DNA from: UBA1240 sp045599185
GTDB lineage: Bacteria > Spirochaetota > Spirochaetia > Treponematales > Treponemataceae
Direction of reading: 5' to 3'
Assembly: GCA_045599185.1 (NCBI GenBank)
Contig: JAZRVO010000030.1
Location: 124,001-188,000 of the forward strand
DNA length: 64,000 bases
The translations under genes and the position numbers were made by a program. Below are positions 8,418 to 17,678 of this stretch, piece by piece; within the stretch, counting starts at the first letter, position 1, and the number at the start of each line of letters is the position of its first letter. Under the pieces are notes generated by a model. That model was not told where the DNA came from. It saw only the letters and a program-made list of their open reading frames with translations, and made no database searches.

Positions 8418-9017
8418 TTACTGAATGAATTTAAAGGAATTGAATGCGGATTTGTAGCTTTTAGCCGGTGCGGTAAGGGTTTTCAGGTCGTTGGTTAAAA
8501 ATGCGCGCATTACAAAACCCTGCCCCTGCCGGTAAAAAAAATGCAGCTGCACGTATGCAAAGCCTTTGGCGTATGCCGATTTTGGCAGCTGCAAAAAACA
8601 GCTGTACCCCAAATCTGCACCAAAGTTTTTTTTAACGTCGGCGGCGTTTAAAGCGGTTATTTCAGCCATGGTAATGTTTCTGCCTGCCACCAGACTGGCG
8701 CAGTTAAGCATGTAAAGCATGTATTCGCCGGTGGTGTTTTTTTTGCCTGTGCCAATTTCGGCAAAAAGCGTATACCAAACTTCGTATTTGCCCTTTTCGG
8801 CAACGTAAGCACGGTGCACCGGCAGTTCTGCGCCTTTTCTGGTAGGAAAAACCTGCGCCATTTCCCTGCACGGCATGTAATTTATGCTGAATCTGTCTAA
8901 AGCCGTTACCGGCCTGAAATGCGCGCCGAAAGGAATAGCCTGAGCATTTGCTTTGACCAAACAGAAAGCAAATAAAAAGAGCAAGACACTTGTTTTAATT
9001 TTCAATTTACTGCTCAT
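8418..9017 (-). CDS. secreted protein of unknown function, paralogue of next gene
   Basis: A 199-residue protein with a cleavable signal peptide (hydrophobic core SVLLFLFAFCLV, site after KANAQA). The mature part shares the pattern RxG-PVxxAxxAExGxYE, AGR, GQGxVMRxxLTND and a final FxSFxF with the neighbouring gene, so the two are tandem duplicates. No enzymatic motif is recognised; two central Cys residues are partly shared. Probably periplasmic or surface-associated. No good ribosome site precedes the chosen ATG. Confidence 0.75.
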   Translation of the reverse strand: MSSKLKIKTSVLLFLFAFCLVKANAQAIPFGAHFRPVTALDRFSINYMPCREMAQVFPTRKGAELPVHRAYVAEKGKYEVWYTLFAEIGTGKKNTTGEYMLYMLNCASLVAGRNITMAEITALNAADVKKNFGADLGYSCFLQLPKSAYAKGFAYVQLHFFYRQGQGFVMRAFLTNDLKTLTAPAKSYKSAFNSFKFIQ

Positions 9018-9084
9018 TTTTTAAGTTTTTCTTTTACGTTTCCCGCGTCCTGCAACGCAAACAGCCCGGCCACTTTTTATTCTT

Positions 9085-9681
9085 TTACCAGAAAAGTTCC
9101 TGATTATCGAAAAAGCTGAAAGAATGGTAAACAAAGACAAAATCGTCAGTCGGTTCAGTAAAAACAGATTCGTCGTTGGTTAAAATCGTGCGCATTACAA
9201 TGCCCTGACCGGCCTTGCAGAAAAAATCAATCATCATGTAATCGTATTTTCCGGCATAAGTAGAATTAGGCTCCGTAACAAAGCAGGTATGGCCAAAATC
9301 GCCGTTAAAACCTTCTGCAATGTCCTTGTCTTCAAAAGCCTTAAATGCGCTTACAGGCAGCTTGCGCCCGGCCGCCATTGCAGAATATTCCATCACAATC
9401 GAAAGATATTCCATTTTGCGTGTTGCGCTGCTGGAACCCGTGTCTTCAAAAAGTGTAAAGCGTTCTTCGTAAAGCCCGTTTTCGGCAGTAAAAGCCTGCA
9501 CAACCGGCACGCCGCCAGTACGGCGCACGCTGGTTTCTTTCATGCAGTCGTATTGAATGAAAGCAACGTCAAAATTGCTTGAAGTGGTTACAGGTTCGTA
9601 ATGCACGTTAAACTGCTTAATTTCTGCAAAAATAAAGGAAGCGGCAAAAATGCCGCACAAAATTGCCGTAAATTTCTTCAT
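9085..9681 (-). CDS. secreted protein of unknown function, tandem paralogue
   Basis: A 198-residue protein with signal peptide (MKKFTAILCGIFAASFIFA). The start at 9681 is supported by AAGGAA about 8 nt upstream; the longer frame adds an implausible N-terminus. It shares about a dozen short motifs in order with the gene at 8418 (for example AENGLYE, GDFGHTCF, AGQGIVMRTILTND). The pair lie head to tail with 67 bp between them and may be co-transcribed. Function unknown. Confidence 0.75.
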   Translation of the reverse strand: MKKFTAILCGIFAASFIFAEIKQFNVHYEPVTTSSNFDVAFIQYDCMKETSVRRTGGVPVVQAFTAENGLYEERFTLFEDTGSSSATRKMEYLSIVMEYSAMAAGRKLPVSAFKAFEDKDIAEGFNGDFGHTCFVTEPNSTYAGKYDYMMIDFFCKAGQGIVMRTILTNDESVFTEPTDDFVFVYHSFSFFDNQELFW

Positions 9682-9897
9682 TAAAAGTTCCTTCAATGTA
9701 AAAGTTATTATAATTTTCGGTAAAAATGCAGTATTTTTGCACAAAAACAAAAAAATGGGTTAAAATTGAAAAGTGAATCTTCCTGCGGAAATTCACCTGA
9801 AAATTTTTGCAAATAAAAATTCTGTAAAAAATTAAAAATCGAAAACGTAAATAAAAAAAGTGAAAAAAACTTAGCTTTAAGGAAAACTTTTAACCCC

Positions 9898-11628
9898 ATG
9901 ATTGTTTGTCTTTATCTTTCACTTTTTGTCATTTCCCTGACAATGGTTTCCGTGCTGTGCTTAACCCGCAAAAAAATTGATTACATTTACATGCTGGTTT
10001 TTGTAAGCATAACTGTTTCCAACGGTGCCTATTATGCACTTTCCATTGCAAAAAATCTGGAAGTTGCAATTCTTGCCCTTAAATTTGCCTATTTTGGCGG
10101 AATTTTGTGCCGTTATTTTTCGCTTGTGTCCAGTGCGCAAATACTTAAGGTTGAAGTAAACAAGATTTTCAGAATTGTCCTGCTGCTTTTTTCTCTTTTC
10201 AACATTGCGCTCTGCTTTTCAATTGGCCGCAACGACATTTTCTATGCAAGTACCAGCATCGCTACTTATCAAAATTCAACCTACATCATAAAAGAATACG
10301 GGCCGATGCACCTTTCCTATTCAATTCTGATTGGTGTTTTTGACCTTTCCCTTGCAGCCGTCGTATTGTACGCCGTTCACAAACCGCGTGATTTTTCACA
10401 CAAAAATGCAATGATTGTGTTCCTTATGCTTTTGAACTATTACGTTTTTTACACGCTGGAACGCAGGCTGGGCTGGCGCGTTGAAATTCTTCCAATAGTT
10501 TTTCTGGTTGACGAGATTGTCTTTATCCTTCTTTTTAAGCGAAGCGAAGTTTACGACCTGGACCTTATTGCAAATGCAAGCGAAAACAAGGTTGAAAAAA
10601 ATGCCTATATTGTTTTTGACAGAAAATGCCGCTATCTGGGCTGCAATCAGGTTGCAAAGCAGATTTTCCCCGAACTGAAGGAATACAAGATTGATAGAAA
10701 AATTCTTGAAACCGAAACTGCGCTGGACAGGGAAGTTTTATCCTGGCTTAATGAATATTCCATGGCGGAAGAAGTGTCGCTGCGCCTTTTGCCGCCGCCG
10801 CGCACAATTGTAATTAACAGGGTAATTTACAAGTGCAAGCTGCACTTTATCTGCAAAAAGCGCAACGATGCATTGATTGGCTATTATTTTGAAATTTCGG
10901 ATTACAGCAAGGAAAAGGCTGACCGTGAAGCACTGGTTGATTACAACGATTTGCTGAAACAGGAAGTTAGTGCCAAAACTGCTTATTTGCAGGATGTTCA
11001 GAAAAATATGCTGATTGCCGTAATTGATGCGGCAGAAAACCGTGACGGCATTGACGGCGAGCACATAAAGCGTACAAGTGCGGCTTACGAAGTTTTCCTT
11101 AAAGAACTTATAAAGCATCCCGGCATTGTTCAAATTAGCGACAGTTTTGCCGATTCCCTTTCGCGTGCTTCAGTTTATTACGATTACGGCAAGATTTTTG
11201 TTGAAAAATCAATTATTCACAAAAAGGAAAAGCTTACCACTGAAGAAATGCAGGAAATGAAACGCCATTCGGTTTACGGTTCTGAAGCCGTAACCAGAAT
11301 GCTGGACACTGTGGAAAACCGCACCTTGCGGATTGTTGCAAAAAACATGACGCTTTATCACCACGAATGGTGGAACGGAACCGGCTATCCTGAAGGCTTG
11401 CGCGGCAGCGACATTCCGCTTGAAGCCAGAACAATGGCTTTTATCGATGTTCTTGACGCGCTGGTTGCTCCGCGCTGCTATAAAAGTCCCGTTGAATTTG
11501 ATGCGGCAATTGAAATTATAAAAAATGCCAGCGGCACTCAGTTTGACCCGATTTTAAGCAGGCTGTTTATGGAATGTGTTCCGGCACTAAAGGAACTTTA
11601 CGGCACGTTTAATATTGAAGGTTTGTAA
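9898..11628 (+). CDS. membrane protein with 7TM sensor, PAS-like and degenerate HD-GYP domain
   Basis: A 576-residue protein. Residues ~1-215 form about seven membrane spans like the 7TM sensor region of some histidine kinases, ~230-340 look PAS-like, and ~360-576 match HD-GYP cyclic-di-GMP phosphodiesterases. The HHEWWNGTGYPEGLRG signature and the downstream KRH motif are present, but the HD dyad reads YYDYGK: Tyr428 replaces the metal-ligand His of HDIGK. It may be inactive as a hydrolase and act as a sensor or binding protein. A canonical HD-GYP protein is encoded at 33340-34698. Ribosome site weak. An R1 element follows the stop codon. Confidence 0.85.
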   Translation: MIVCLYLSLFVISLTMVSVLCLTRKKIDYIYMLVFVSITVSNGAYYALSIAKNLEVAILALKFAYFGGILCRYFSLVSSAQILKVEVNKIFRIVLLLFSLFNIALCFSIGRNDIFYASTSIATYQNSTYIIKEYGPMHLSYSILIGVFDLSLAAVVLYAVHKPRDFSHKNAMIVFLMLLNYYVFYTLERRLGWRVEILPIVFLVDEIVFILLFKRSEVYDLDLIANASENKVEKNAYIVFDRKCRYLGCNQVAKQIFPELKEYKIDRKILETETALDREVLSWLNEYSMAEEVSLRLLPPPRTIVINRVIYKCKLHFICKKRNDALIGYYFEISDYSKEKADREALVDYNDLLKQEVSAKTAYLQDVQKNMLIAVIDAAENRDGIDGEHIKRTSAAYEVFLKELIKHPGIVQISDSFADSLSRASVYYDYGKIFVEKSIIHKKEKLTTEEMQEMKRHSVYGSEAVTRMLDTVENRTLRIVAKNMTLYHHEWWNGTGYPEGLRGSDIPLEARTMAFIDVLDALVAPRCYKSPVEFDAAIEIIKNASGTQFDPILSRLFMECVPALKELYGTFNIEGL

Positions 11629-11648
11629 AATATTAAAACCGGCAGACC

Positions 11649-11812
11649 TTTTATATGAAATGTCCCAAAAACAGCCTTTCGACAGTCCCAGCCTCGAAAA
11701 AAAGACTTGTGCTGCGCACGGCGTATTTTTTTTCGTGTCTGTGCCTGTCTGCGGCTGTTTTATCACATTTGAACTAATAGATGTCTTTTTGCCTTTTATA
11801 TAAACCTCGAAA
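11649..11812 (-). repeat. R1 palindromic element, copy C
   Basis: Reverse orientation: TTTTATATGAAATGTCCC and ACAGCCTTTCGACAG on the left, CACGGCGTATTTTTTTTCGTG in the core, CTGTCTGCGGCTG and TTTATATAAACCTCGA on the right. It lies between convergent genes, 20 bp after the stop codon at 11628. Confidence 0.85.
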
Positions 11813-11868
11813 ATCACCTAGTAAAAATGCGTATTTTGAATGCTGCGCTTTACGGTACGGTGCTGGTT

Positions 11869-12804
11869 TTACAGCAGTTTTGCCGTCTGGTCAAACAGTT
11901 TCTGGCTTAGGGTAGAACCTTTTTGCCCGACAACCACGCTGGCAATTAAATTGCCCCGTTTTACCGCTTCAAAAAGGCTAAAACCCTGCTTTAAGCTTGC
12001 AATAACCGTGCCGCAGTGGCTGTCTCCCGCGCCGGTGGTGTCCGTAACCTTGTCGTTGGGCACGGCAGCAATCATCTGGCCTGTTTTTAGCGTGCCGTCG
12101 TATGCGTAGGCGCCGGTTTTTCCGCAGGTAATAATTACAGAATTTTCGGTTTGTTCAAAAAGTGCTTGGGCTGCCTGTTCAACGGTTTTGCAGTCTGAAA
12201 AGGTAAGGGCTTCGTCATCGTTTAAGTGAAGGATTGGTTTAAGTGCAAAAATGTGCTGTAAAAGCTGCCGGTTTATGCTGCAAATGCGCGGACCGGGTGC
12301 AAAAAACAGGCAGATTCCTTCGTTTTCCGGCTGGCTTTTTAATTCTTCCAAAAAACTTACAATTTTTTCGCCGTCGCTGTCTTCAATTTCTAGGCCGCAA
12401 AAATAAATGCCGTCAACACAGGAAAAATCAATGTCCTTAAACCATTCTTTATTGAATTTATATTCTGCGCCGTGCTGGCACAAAAAGGTGCGCCGGCCGT
12501 TTGGTTCAACAATGCAATAGCAGCAGCCGTTGGGCATGTCCGTGTTCTGTACAAATGGCGTAATTTTTAAATTTTCAAAATGCTGCCGCACAAAATTGCC
12601 GTAAATGCCCGTGCCAACCGGTGAACAAAGGGTGTGTGCCAGCCCAAACTGGCGCAAAATTGTTGACGCATTGTACGCGCAGCCGCCAACTGCCATGGTC
12701 TGTTCATTTATGTTTTCGTCGTGACCGGGCCGGGGCATGCTGTTTACGTTTAAAATTACATCTACACAGGTTGAACCGATAAAAAGTGTCTGTTTCTGGC
12801 GCAT
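11869..12804 (-). CDS. PfkB-family carbohydrate kinase
   Basis: A 311-residue ribokinase-fold sugar kinase of normal length. It begins with the family pattern IGSTCVDVILNV and carries GGCAYNAS in the N-terminal third and the phosphoryl-transfer motif TTGAGDSHCG near residue 255, whose Asp is the catalytic base. Substrate cannot be told from sequence (ribose, fructose or a nucleoside are all possible). Cytoplasmic and monocistronic. TAGAAT lies exactly 6 nt before the ATG and no ribosome site is seen, so the mRNA may be leaderless. Confidence 0.88.
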   Translation of the reverse strand: MRQKQTLFIGSTCVDVILNVNSMPRPGHDENINEQTMAVGGCAYNASTILRQFGLAHTLCSPVGTGIYGNFVRQHFENLKITPFVQNTDMPNGCCYCIVEPNGRRTFLCQHGAEYKFNKEWFKDIDFSCVDGIYFCGLEIEDSDGEKIVSFLEELKSQPENEGICLFFAPGPRICSINRQLLQHIFALKPILHLNDDEALTFSDCKTVEQAAQALFEQTENSVIITCGKTGAYAYDGTLKTGQMIAAVPNDKVTDTTGAGDSHCGTVIASLKQGFSLFEAVKRGNLIASVVVGQKGSTLSQKLFDQTAKLL

Positions 12805-12816
12805 GTTTTTATTCTA
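12805..12816 (-). promoter_or_regulatory. -10 box 6 nt before start codon, leaderless candidate
   Basis: On the minus strand TAGAAT (12816-12811), then AAAAAC, then ATG. TAGTTA lies 17 nt further upstream as a weak -35. Confidence 0.45.
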
Positions 12817-12998
12817 TAAAATGTGCAAAGTTTTAACTAGTGCAGTTCTTTTCTTGAAATAATCAACTATCAGGCCGAAAGTTTTGAAAAAGCATTTTAT
12901 ATGTTGAAAATGAAAGTATTTGTCATTAAAATGAGGCTTAAACACAAAGACCGAATTGTCATGAAAAATGGCTGTTTTTTAGTTTTGAAGGAGAATTT

Positions 12999-13304
12999 AT
13001 GAAAAACACAAAATCAATTATTGTTTTTGCTTTATTGGCAATTTTTGCAGCAGCAGTTTTCACTGGCTGTAAAAGCACCGTACCGGTTTCTGCTTCTACG
13101 GCTTTCCCGGAAAACTGTACAATTTTAGGCCGCGTTACAATTACAACAGACGTTCAGAAATCTGGCTATATAAAACTGCTTGAAGCAGCCAAACAGCAGT
13201 ATCCCGGCTGTGATGACGTAGTAAACATTATTGTTGATGCAGAAAGAGGAATTTTTAAAAGTTCATTCACAATGTCTGGCATTGCAATTAAATTCAACAA
13301 ATAG
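12999..13304 (+). CDS. small lipoprotein of unknown function
   Basis: A 101-residue lipoprotein: hydrophobic signal sequence and lipobox VFTGC (Cys24). The mature ~77 residues contain LGRVTI and a region with two further Cys-free helices around GYIKLLEAAKQQ. AAGGAG lies 7 nt before the ATG. The TAG stop is directly followed by CCCGAATGTCGAGTTT, the same sequence as the outer end of R1. A strong terminator follows. No function assigned. Confidence 0.75.
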   Translation: MKNTKSIIVFALLAIFAAAVFTGCKSTVPVSASTAFPENCTILGRVTITTDVQKSGYIKLLEAAKQQYPGCDDVVNIIVDAERGIFKSSFTMSGIAIKFNK

Positions 13305-13320
13305 CCCGAATGTCGAGTTT
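13305..13320 (+). repeat. solo R1-end motif after a TAG stop codon
   Basis: CCCGAATGTCGAGTTT directly follows the stop codon. Equivalent motifs occur at 17418, 19107, 29537 and 14317. Confidence 0.6.
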
Positions 13321-13340
13321 GGAAAATTAAAACAAACGTA

Positions 13341-13377
13341 AAAGTTCCCGATTCGTTCTGAGTCGGGAACTTTTTTT
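13341..13377 (+). terminator. rho-independent terminator
   Basis: AAAGTTCCCGA pairs with TCGGGAACTTT, followed by a T run. Confidence 0.9.
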
Positions 13378-13405
13378 AATTCTTCAGTGTGTTTTCTGCT
13401 TCAAT

Positions 13406-14173
13406 TCATTTAAAAAAATCAAAAAGAACTTTTGCAAACAAAATTGAAAGAACCAGAATTATTGTTGGGCGCACAATTTTACTGCCGTTTTTCAGCATAA
13501 GGGTTACGCCAATATAGCCGCCTGCCATGTTAAAAACTGCGCCGGCAAGCCCAAGCCAAACCAAAACCTGCCCGTTAAGCCAGAACACGGTTAGCGCCGT
13601 AATATTGGTGGTTAAATTTATTACTTTTGCCAGCGCGTTGGAATTTGTAACCGTTAGTTTTGCAAAAACCGTAAAGGCAATTATTAAAAAAGTTCCTGTT
13701 CCTGGTCCGTAAAAACCATCGTAAATGCCAATTACAAATGCAGCAATGCAAACCACGGCAAAAGTGCGCCTGCTGTTAATGTCGCCGGTTGCGTTTTGGT
13801 CGCTGAAAAGTTTTTTGTTTAGCACCACAAAGGCGCAAATGGGTAAAAGTGCAATTATGCAAAAATAAAGTATTTTTTCGTTTACAAAAAGCGAAAGTTT
13901 TGCACCAATAGCTGCGCCCAAAAAAGCCATTAGAACGGAAGGAACTGCCAGCTTAAAATTGACCATTTTATTTTTCAGCAGTTTAAATGTTACAAGGCTT
14001 GTGCCGCACGCCGAAGAAAGTTTGTTGGTGGCAATTGCCGTATGCGGCGGCAAACCTGCAAACAAATATGCTGGCAGCGAAATTAAGCCGCCTCCACCGC
14101 CAATTGCGTCTATAAAGCCTGCCAGAAACAAAAGCGGGCAAATAATTAGGTAAGTTTGAAAAGTTATTGTCAT
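13406..14173 (-). CDS. TSUP (TauE/SafE) family membrane permease
   Basis: A 255-residue protein with about eight spans and the family's two duplicated halves. The N-terminal half has the diagnostic GGGGGLISLPAYL and ATNKLSSACGT, repeated in weaker form after residue ~140 (GFYGPGTGTFLI and NSNALAKVINLTTN). TSUP proteins export sulfite, sulfoacetate or related anions, or take up sulfate; the substrate here is unknown and no sulfur genes are adjacent. Confidence 0.9.
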   Translation of the reverse strand: MTITFQTYLIICPLLFLAGFIDAIGGGGGLISLPAYLFAGLPPHTAIATNKLSSACGTSLVTFKLLKNKMVNFKLAVPSVLMAFLGAAIGAKLSLFVNEKILYFCIIALLPICAFVVLNKKLFSDQNATGDINSRRTFAVVCIAAFVIGIYDGFYGPGTGTFLIIAFTVFAKLTVTNSNALAKVINLTTNITALTVFWLNGQVLVWLGLAGAVFNMAGGYIGVTLMLKNGSKIVRPTIILVLSILFAKVLFDFFK

Positions 14174-14489
14174 GTTTTAATTTTCGGCATTTTGCAAAAA
14201 TTAGGTAAAAACTGAATGATTTGCCGGCTGTAACTTGTTGCAGCAAAAACTTAAAAACGCAGTAACAGGTTACCATTAACCCGAAATGCTTTATTTTTTC
14301 AAAAAACATTGAACAGCCCGAAAATCGGGTTTTAAAATTTGGTCATTCTGAACGGCAAGCTGTCATTCCGAACTTGTTTCGGAATCCACGTCAGTTACTG
14401 AATTTGCTGACTTTGGGCGGATAAGATTTTTCATCAGCAAAAAATTTTTAAAAAATTGGGCATGGTAAAACATTGGGCGCGCCGCATTT
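14174..14489. other. 316-bp intergenic region with short repeats
   Basis: No gene is seen. It contains a CCCGA-AAA-TCGGG mini-hairpin with flanking T and A runs (14317-14333) and an R2 unit (14342-14390). Confidence 0.65.
14342..14390 (+). repeat. R2 dispersed palindromic repeat
   Basis: GTCATTCCGAACTTGTTTCGGAATC-type unit preceded by a degenerate half copy GTCATTCTGAACGG. Confidence 0.75.
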
Positions 14490-15287
14490 TTACTTTTCTT
14501 CAATATTTAAGGCTTTTTCAATTTCTTTGCGCGTAATAAAAGCCCATTGGCCTTGCAGCAGGCTGGCAGGCATGGTCAAACTGCCAATATGGGTACGCTG
14601 CAAATCAATTACCGTGTTATTTAATGTTTCAAACATGCGGCGCACCTGATGAAATTTGCCTTCGCTTATGGTAACGATGCACCGGCTGGCTTCTGTAAAT
14701 TCAATTTGCGCCGGCATGGTTGTAAAAGCCGGTGCTTTTTTTTGTGCCTCAAGGCTTATTCCGGCCAAAAAACGGGCGGCGTATTCTGCCTGCTTAACAG
14801 GCGAACATGTATTTTGAAGCGTAACTTTGTATTTTTTGGGCAAATGGCTTTGCGGCGCAATGAAAAAATTGGACAAAGCGCCGTTTGTGGTTAAAAATAC
14901 TAGTCCGCGGCTTTGTTCGTCCAGGCGGCCGGCAACGTGCAGGTGCCTAAAAAGCGGATGATTTTGCACCTGTTCAGGCAAAAGGCTGAAAACCGGCGTG
15001 TGGCTGTCGCTGGTGCGGGAACAGACCACGCCGACGGGTTTGTTAATTAGAATGTACAGATGGGGCGGAAGTTTAATTTGGGTGCCGTCTACCAGCAGAA
15101 TGTTTTTGTCGTTGTCAAAACCTGTGGCGCGGCAGTTTACTGTTTTGCGGTTTTGTCCGCTTATAATTTCAACCTGATGATTTTTAATGAACGCCTTAAA
15201 ACTTCTGTTGGAACAGATTCCGGCGCGTTCCAAAATATGGTCAACGGGTTCTAAAAACGGGTTAAAAACTTGCTGTGTTTTGGTCAT
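14490..15287 (-). CDS. RsuA/RluB/RluE/RluF-type RNA pseudouridine synthase
   Basis: A 265-residue enzyme that isomerises a specific uridine in rRNA (or tRNA). An S4-like RNA-binding segment (ERAGICSNRSFKAFIKNHQV) occupies the first ~60 residues. The catalytic motif GRLDEQSRGLVFLTTNG lies near residue 125, its Asp being the catalytic residue, and the KFHQVRRMF motif is near the C-terminus. The ATG at 15287 was chosen because a good promoter lies 47-75 nt upstream of it and the longer frame would start inside that promoter. Target site cannot be assigned. Confidence 0.9.
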   Translation of the reverse strand: MTKTQQVFNPFLEPVDHILERAGICSNRSFKAFIKNHQVEIISGQNRKTVNCRATGFDNDKNILLVDGTQIKLPPHLYILINKPVGVVCSRTSDSHTPVFSLLPEQVQNHPLFRHLHVAGRLDEQSRGLVFLTTNGALSNFFIAPQSHLPKKYKVTLQNTCSPVKQAEYAARFLAGISLEAQKKAPAFTTMPAQIEFTEASRCIVTISEGKFHQVRRMFETLNNTVIDLQRTHIGSLTMPASLLQGQWAFITRKEIEKALNIEEK

Positions 15288-15333
15288 AAAAATTGGCTGC
15301 CGGTTTGAGCCGGTTTTGCGTAAAATAATACAC

Positions 15334-15362
15334 ATAATATAGAAAAGAATTGAAAAATTCAA
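15334..15362 (-). promoter_or_regulatory. promoter of the pseudouridine synthase gene
   Basis: On the minus strand TTGAAT (15362-15357), 17 nt, TATTAT (15339-15334). It predicts a leader of about 40 nt. Confidence 0.6.
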
Positions 15363-15515
15363 TTTTTGGCAAAAAAAACGGGTTTGCTGAAAGAAAGTGC
15401 AAAACGGGCAAAAAGTGCTGGCGGTGCAATCTTGCTAATTCTTATTTATCGAAATAAACTGGTTGTTGCGGCCGGTTTAGGAACGCGTAATTTTTTTTTT
15501 AAAACGGATGTACCA

Positions 15516-17417
15516 ATGCCGCACATAATTACAGGAATTCTTGCCCACGTTGATGCCGGAAAAACCACACTTTCCGAAGCACTGCTTTATCAGTGCGGCG
15601 CAATCCGTTCCCTTGGGCGCGTCGATTCTAAAAATGCCTTTCTTGATACCAATTCAATTGAACGCGAACGCGGAATTACCATTTTTGCCAAGCAGGCAAT
15701 TTTAAACGATTCAATTACCCTTATAGACACCCCCGGCCATGTGGATTTTTCTGCGGAAATGGAACGGACGCTTTCGGTGCTGGATGCGGCGATTCTTCTG
15801 ATAAACGCTTCGGACGGAATACAGTCGCACACGAAAACCCTTTGGAAACTGATTACTGGGCACAAAATACCGGCCGTAATTTTTGTGAACAAAATGGATA
15901 TGCCCGACACCGATAAAAACGCCCTTTTAAAAGAGCTTAAAACTCATTTTTCCGACGGCGTAACTGATTTCAGTAAGGAAAATCTGTTTTCGCCCGGCTT
16001 TTATGAAGAAGTGGCAGGAACGGACGAAGTTCTGCTGGAAAAATACCTTGAAGGCGAAGAAATTTCACGGCGCGAAATTGCAAACTTAATAGAAGAAAAC
16101 AAGATTTTTCCCTGTGTTTTTGGTTCGGCACTAAAACTGAATGGCGTTGACGAGCTGATTTCCGTTCTTGGCGATTTTTTTACCAGCAAAAAGTACCCGG
16201 ATGATTTTGGCTGCGTTGTCTACAAAATTTCAAAAGACAAATCGGGCAACAGGCTTTCTCATTTAAAAGTAACTGGCGGCACGCTGAAAGTGAAAGAAGC
16301 CCTGGAAGATGAAAAAGTAAACGAAATCCGGCTTTATTCCGGCGAAAAATATGAAAGCGTAAAGGAAATTTGTGCAGGCGAAGTTTGCGCGGTATCCGGC
16401 TTAAAAAATTCTTTTGCAGGAAAAACCTACGGGGCTGCCAGACCCGTGCCCAATCCTCAAATTGAAAGCGCCCTTATTTATTCCGTAATTCCGCCCAAAG
16501 GAATTGACGTTCCCCAAATGCTTCGCATTCTGCGCGAACTTGAAGAAGAATTGCCTGAACTGAAGGTTCAGTTTAACGAGGCCACGGACGAAATAAACCT
16601 GATGCTGATGGGCGAAGTGCAGACTGAAGTTGTAAAGGAACTTTTAAGCGAGCGGTACCAGATTAGTGCTGGTTTTGGTGAAGGAAAAATTGCATACAAA
16701 GAAACGATTCTGGAACCTGTGGTGGGCGTTGGCCATTATGAACCCTTGCGGCATTATGCAGAAGTTCACTTGCAGCTTTCGCCATTGCCACGGGGCAGCG
16801 GCATGCAATTTATTAGCCGCCTTTCTGTTGATGAACTTGATACCAACTGGCAGCGTCTTATAATGACTCATCTTAAGGAAAAGCCGCATTTGGGCGTGCT
16901 TACCAAAAGCCCGATTACCGATATTGAAATTCGCGTGCTTGCCGGGCGTGCGCACCTTAAACATACCGAAGGCGGCGATTTCAGGCAGTCTACTTACCGG
17001 GCAATTCGCCACGCACTTATGTATTCAAAATCCGTGCTGCTTGAACCGGTGTACGATTACGAAATTGTTGTGCCGGAAAACTGCACGGGGCGCGTTATGA
17101 GCGACGTTGACAGAATGCATGGCAGCTGCACGCTTGCAGAAACCAAGGCCGGTTTTTCAATTTTAACAGGCCGCTGCCCGGTTGCCACCATGAAAAACTA
17201 CATTAACGAAGTTCGTTCTTACACAAAAGGGCAGGGTGTGCTTACTGCCACGGTTGCCGGCTACGAACGCTGCCACAACGAAAGCGAAGTTATTGCCCGA
17301 ACTGGCTATAATCCTGCTGCCGATTTGGAAAATCCGGCTTCAAGCGTGTTCTGTTCCCATGGTGCAGGTTTTGTTGTTGAATGGGACAAAGTGAACGATT
17401 TTAAGCACATTAAATAG
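15516..17417 (+). CDS. TetM-like translational GTPase (ribosomal-protection family)
   Basis: About 633 residues with EF-G-like architecture. GTPase motifs: AHVDAGKTT (G1), DTPGHVDF (G3), NKMD (G4) and GSAL (G5), followed by EF-G-like domains II to V. Length and the C-terminal layout match Tet(M)/Tet(O)/Tet(W) relatives rather than EF-G (~700). The longer frame from 15366 adds 50 implausible residues; MPHIITGILAHVD aligns with the family N-terminus, though no ribosome site precedes it. Many anaerobes carry such proteins as chromosomal genes of unproven role, so resistance should not be assumed. Composition matches its neighbours and no mobile genes are nearby. The TAG stop runs directly into CCCGAAT. 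Confidence 0.85.
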   Translation: MPHIITGILAHVDAGKTTLSEALLYQCGAIRSLGRVDSKNAFLDTNSIERERGITIFAKQAILNDSITLIDTPGHVDFSAEMERTLSVLDAAILLINASDGIQSHTKTLWKLITGHKIPAVIFVNKMDMPDTDKNALLKELKTHFSDGVTDFSKENLFSPGFYEEVAGTDEVLLEKYLEGEEISRREIANLIEENKIFPCVFGSALKLNGVDELISVLGDFFTSKKYPDDFGCVVYKISKDKSGNRLSHLKVTGGTLKVKEALEDEKVNEIRLYSGEKYESVKEICAGEVCAVSGLKNSFAGKTYGAARPVPNPQIESALIYSVIPPKGIDVPQMLRILRELEEELPELKVQFNEATDEINLMLMGEVQTEVVKELLSERYQISAGFGEGKIAYKETILEPVVGVGHYEPLRHYAEVHLQLSPLPRGSGMQFISRLSVDELDTNWQRLIMTHLKEKPHLGVLTKSPITDIEIRVLAGRAHLKHTEGGDFRQSTYRAIRHALMYSKSVLLEPVYDYEIVVPENCTGRVMSDVDRMHGSCTLAETKAGFSILTGRCPVATMKNYINEVRSYTKGQGVLTATVAGYERCHNESEVIARTGYNPAADLENPASSVFCSHGAGFVVEWDKVNDFKHIK

Positions 17418-17678
17418 CCCGAATGAGTGTTTTGTAATATTAACCTGATAATTGCCGGATGATTTTTTTTGTAAAGAAAAATGGCAGCTGGTAGGCGTGG
17501 TGAAGGGTGGTGCATTGAAAAGATTTGGTATGAAAACGGTTTGAATTTGAAAAACAGATTCAATATAATTCGTTGTTTGTTTTGTAAATACAGGTTCAAT
17601 TTCGATTTTTGTTTTACGCTTTAATTGGCATTTAACCTTATTAAAAATAAAATTACGCATGGAGGATTATTTAAAATT

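Noticed and set aside
11615..11803. Open frame inside R1 copy C
   Set aside because: The other R1 copies do not keep this frame open, so it is not a coding element.
15366..15515. 50-residue N-terminal extension of the TetM-like GTPase
   Set aside because: Family members start at the G1 strand and the extension overlaps the divergent promoter of the pseudouridine synthase gene.
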